Origin: Cellvibrionales bacterium
Lineage (GTDB): Bacteria; Pseudomonadota; Gammaproteobacteria; Pseudomonadales; UBA7434
Assembly (NCBI GenBank): GCA_003492055.1
Contig: DMZE01000217.1
Span: forward strand, 1-6,540
Length of the DNA: 6,540 nucleotides
Direction of reading: 5' to 3'
Notes under the pieces: generated by a model
Database searches by the model: none
The model's input: the letters and a program-made list of their open reading frames with translations, nothing else
Told to the model about the DNA's origin: nothing
Shown: positions 6,362 to 6,540 of the stretch, piece after piece
Position numbering within the stretch: position 1 is the stretch's first letter
How the letters are laid out: every line of letters starts with the position of its first letter
Translations under genes and position numbers: made by a program

Positions 6362-6472
6362 ACCATCCATTCTTATTTATACCTCCTTTATTAAGGCTTT
6401 GATAAGAAAACCATTGCCTCTGTTATAGCAGTAAAGATAAAGCCGCTTAAACGCTAAATAAATGAAGTCATA
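6362..6472. other. Leader region of the MerC-like gene
   Basis: About 110 bases between the operator and the ATG. It can fold locally: CCTT-TATT-AAGG (6385-6396), or alternatively GGCTTT (6395-6400) with AAAGCC (6439-6444); the two pairings share GG 6395-6396 and so exclude each other. A three-codon frame ATG AAG TCA (6462) stops at TAA 6471-6473, overlapping the gene's ATG by one base. I cannot identify a known riboswitch. Confidence 0.3.
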
Positions 6473-6540
6473 ATGAAAAACATACAAGCCCTTGCTGATA
6501 AAGCGGCCATCACATTATCATTTATTTGTACTATTCATTG
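6473..6540 (+). CDS. MerC-domain inner-membrane protein, N-terminal fragment (3' end outside window)
   Basis: Only 22 codons are visible: MKNIQALADKAAITLSFICTIH, with the next codon beginning TG. The DKxAIxLSxxCTxHC pattern at the start of a first membrane helix is characteristic of MerC-domain proteins (DKAAI.LS..CT.HC). These are small four-helix inner-membrane proteins known for mercuric ion uptake and, in many non-mer genomes, of unproven metal role. The visible Cys19, and the expected Cys23, would be the metal-binding pair. GAAG at 6464-6467 is a weak ribosome binding site. Placement right after a Zur-like operator suggests zinc rather than mercury, which is inference. Confidence 0.65.
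   Translation, partial: MKNIQALADKAAITLSFICTIH

Noticed and set aside
1..6540. CRISPR arrays, tRNA, rRNA, insertion sequences or attachment sites
   Set aside because: No spaced repeats, tRNA-like cloverleaf, transposase motifs or terminal inverted repeats with target duplications were found on reading both strands.

Overview
The window looks like a piece of a marine-type gammaproteobacterial chromosome. It is moderately AT-rich, carries an EfpL/YeiP-type elongation factor (a mainly gammaproteobacterial family), and most of its genes encode exported proteins of a Gram-negative envelope. All recognisable genes read on the + strand.

Layout. Bases 1-912 hold the C-terminal part of a right-handed parallel beta-helix protein whose start lies upstream of the window. 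Close behind it (stop at 912, receptor start at 920 or 941) comes a TonB-dependent outer-membrane receptor with a His-rich loop, best matched to the ZnuD-type zinc receptor group. Four bases after that follows a secreted protein of 282 aa with paired His and Cys residues and no function I can name. These three genes have the spacing of one operon. A non-coding gap (4173-4534) separates them from efpL (elongation factor P-like protein) and a cyclophilin-type peptidyl-prolyl isomerase that starts at or just inside the end of efpL and ends in a membrane tail. The stretch 5874-6472 is almost gene-free. It holds a bulged stem-loop, two Zur-box-like dyads, one possible 53-aa ORF, and the start of a MerC-domain inner-membrane protein that runs off the right edge.

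How it fits together. A ZnuD-like receptor and, in the same window, a MerC-like protein behind a 19-bp dyad that closely fits the gammaproteobacterial Zur operator suggest a zinc-responsive neighbourhood. The receptor would import metal across the outer membrane, and the beta-helix protein and the 282-aa protein are candidate surface or periplasmic partners. The beta-helix/receptor/282-aa protein trio is the most interesting candidate for an undescribed system. Its own promoter and any Zur site would lie left of the window and cannot be seen. efpL and the isomerase look like an unrelated two-gene unit lying between the two metal-related parts.
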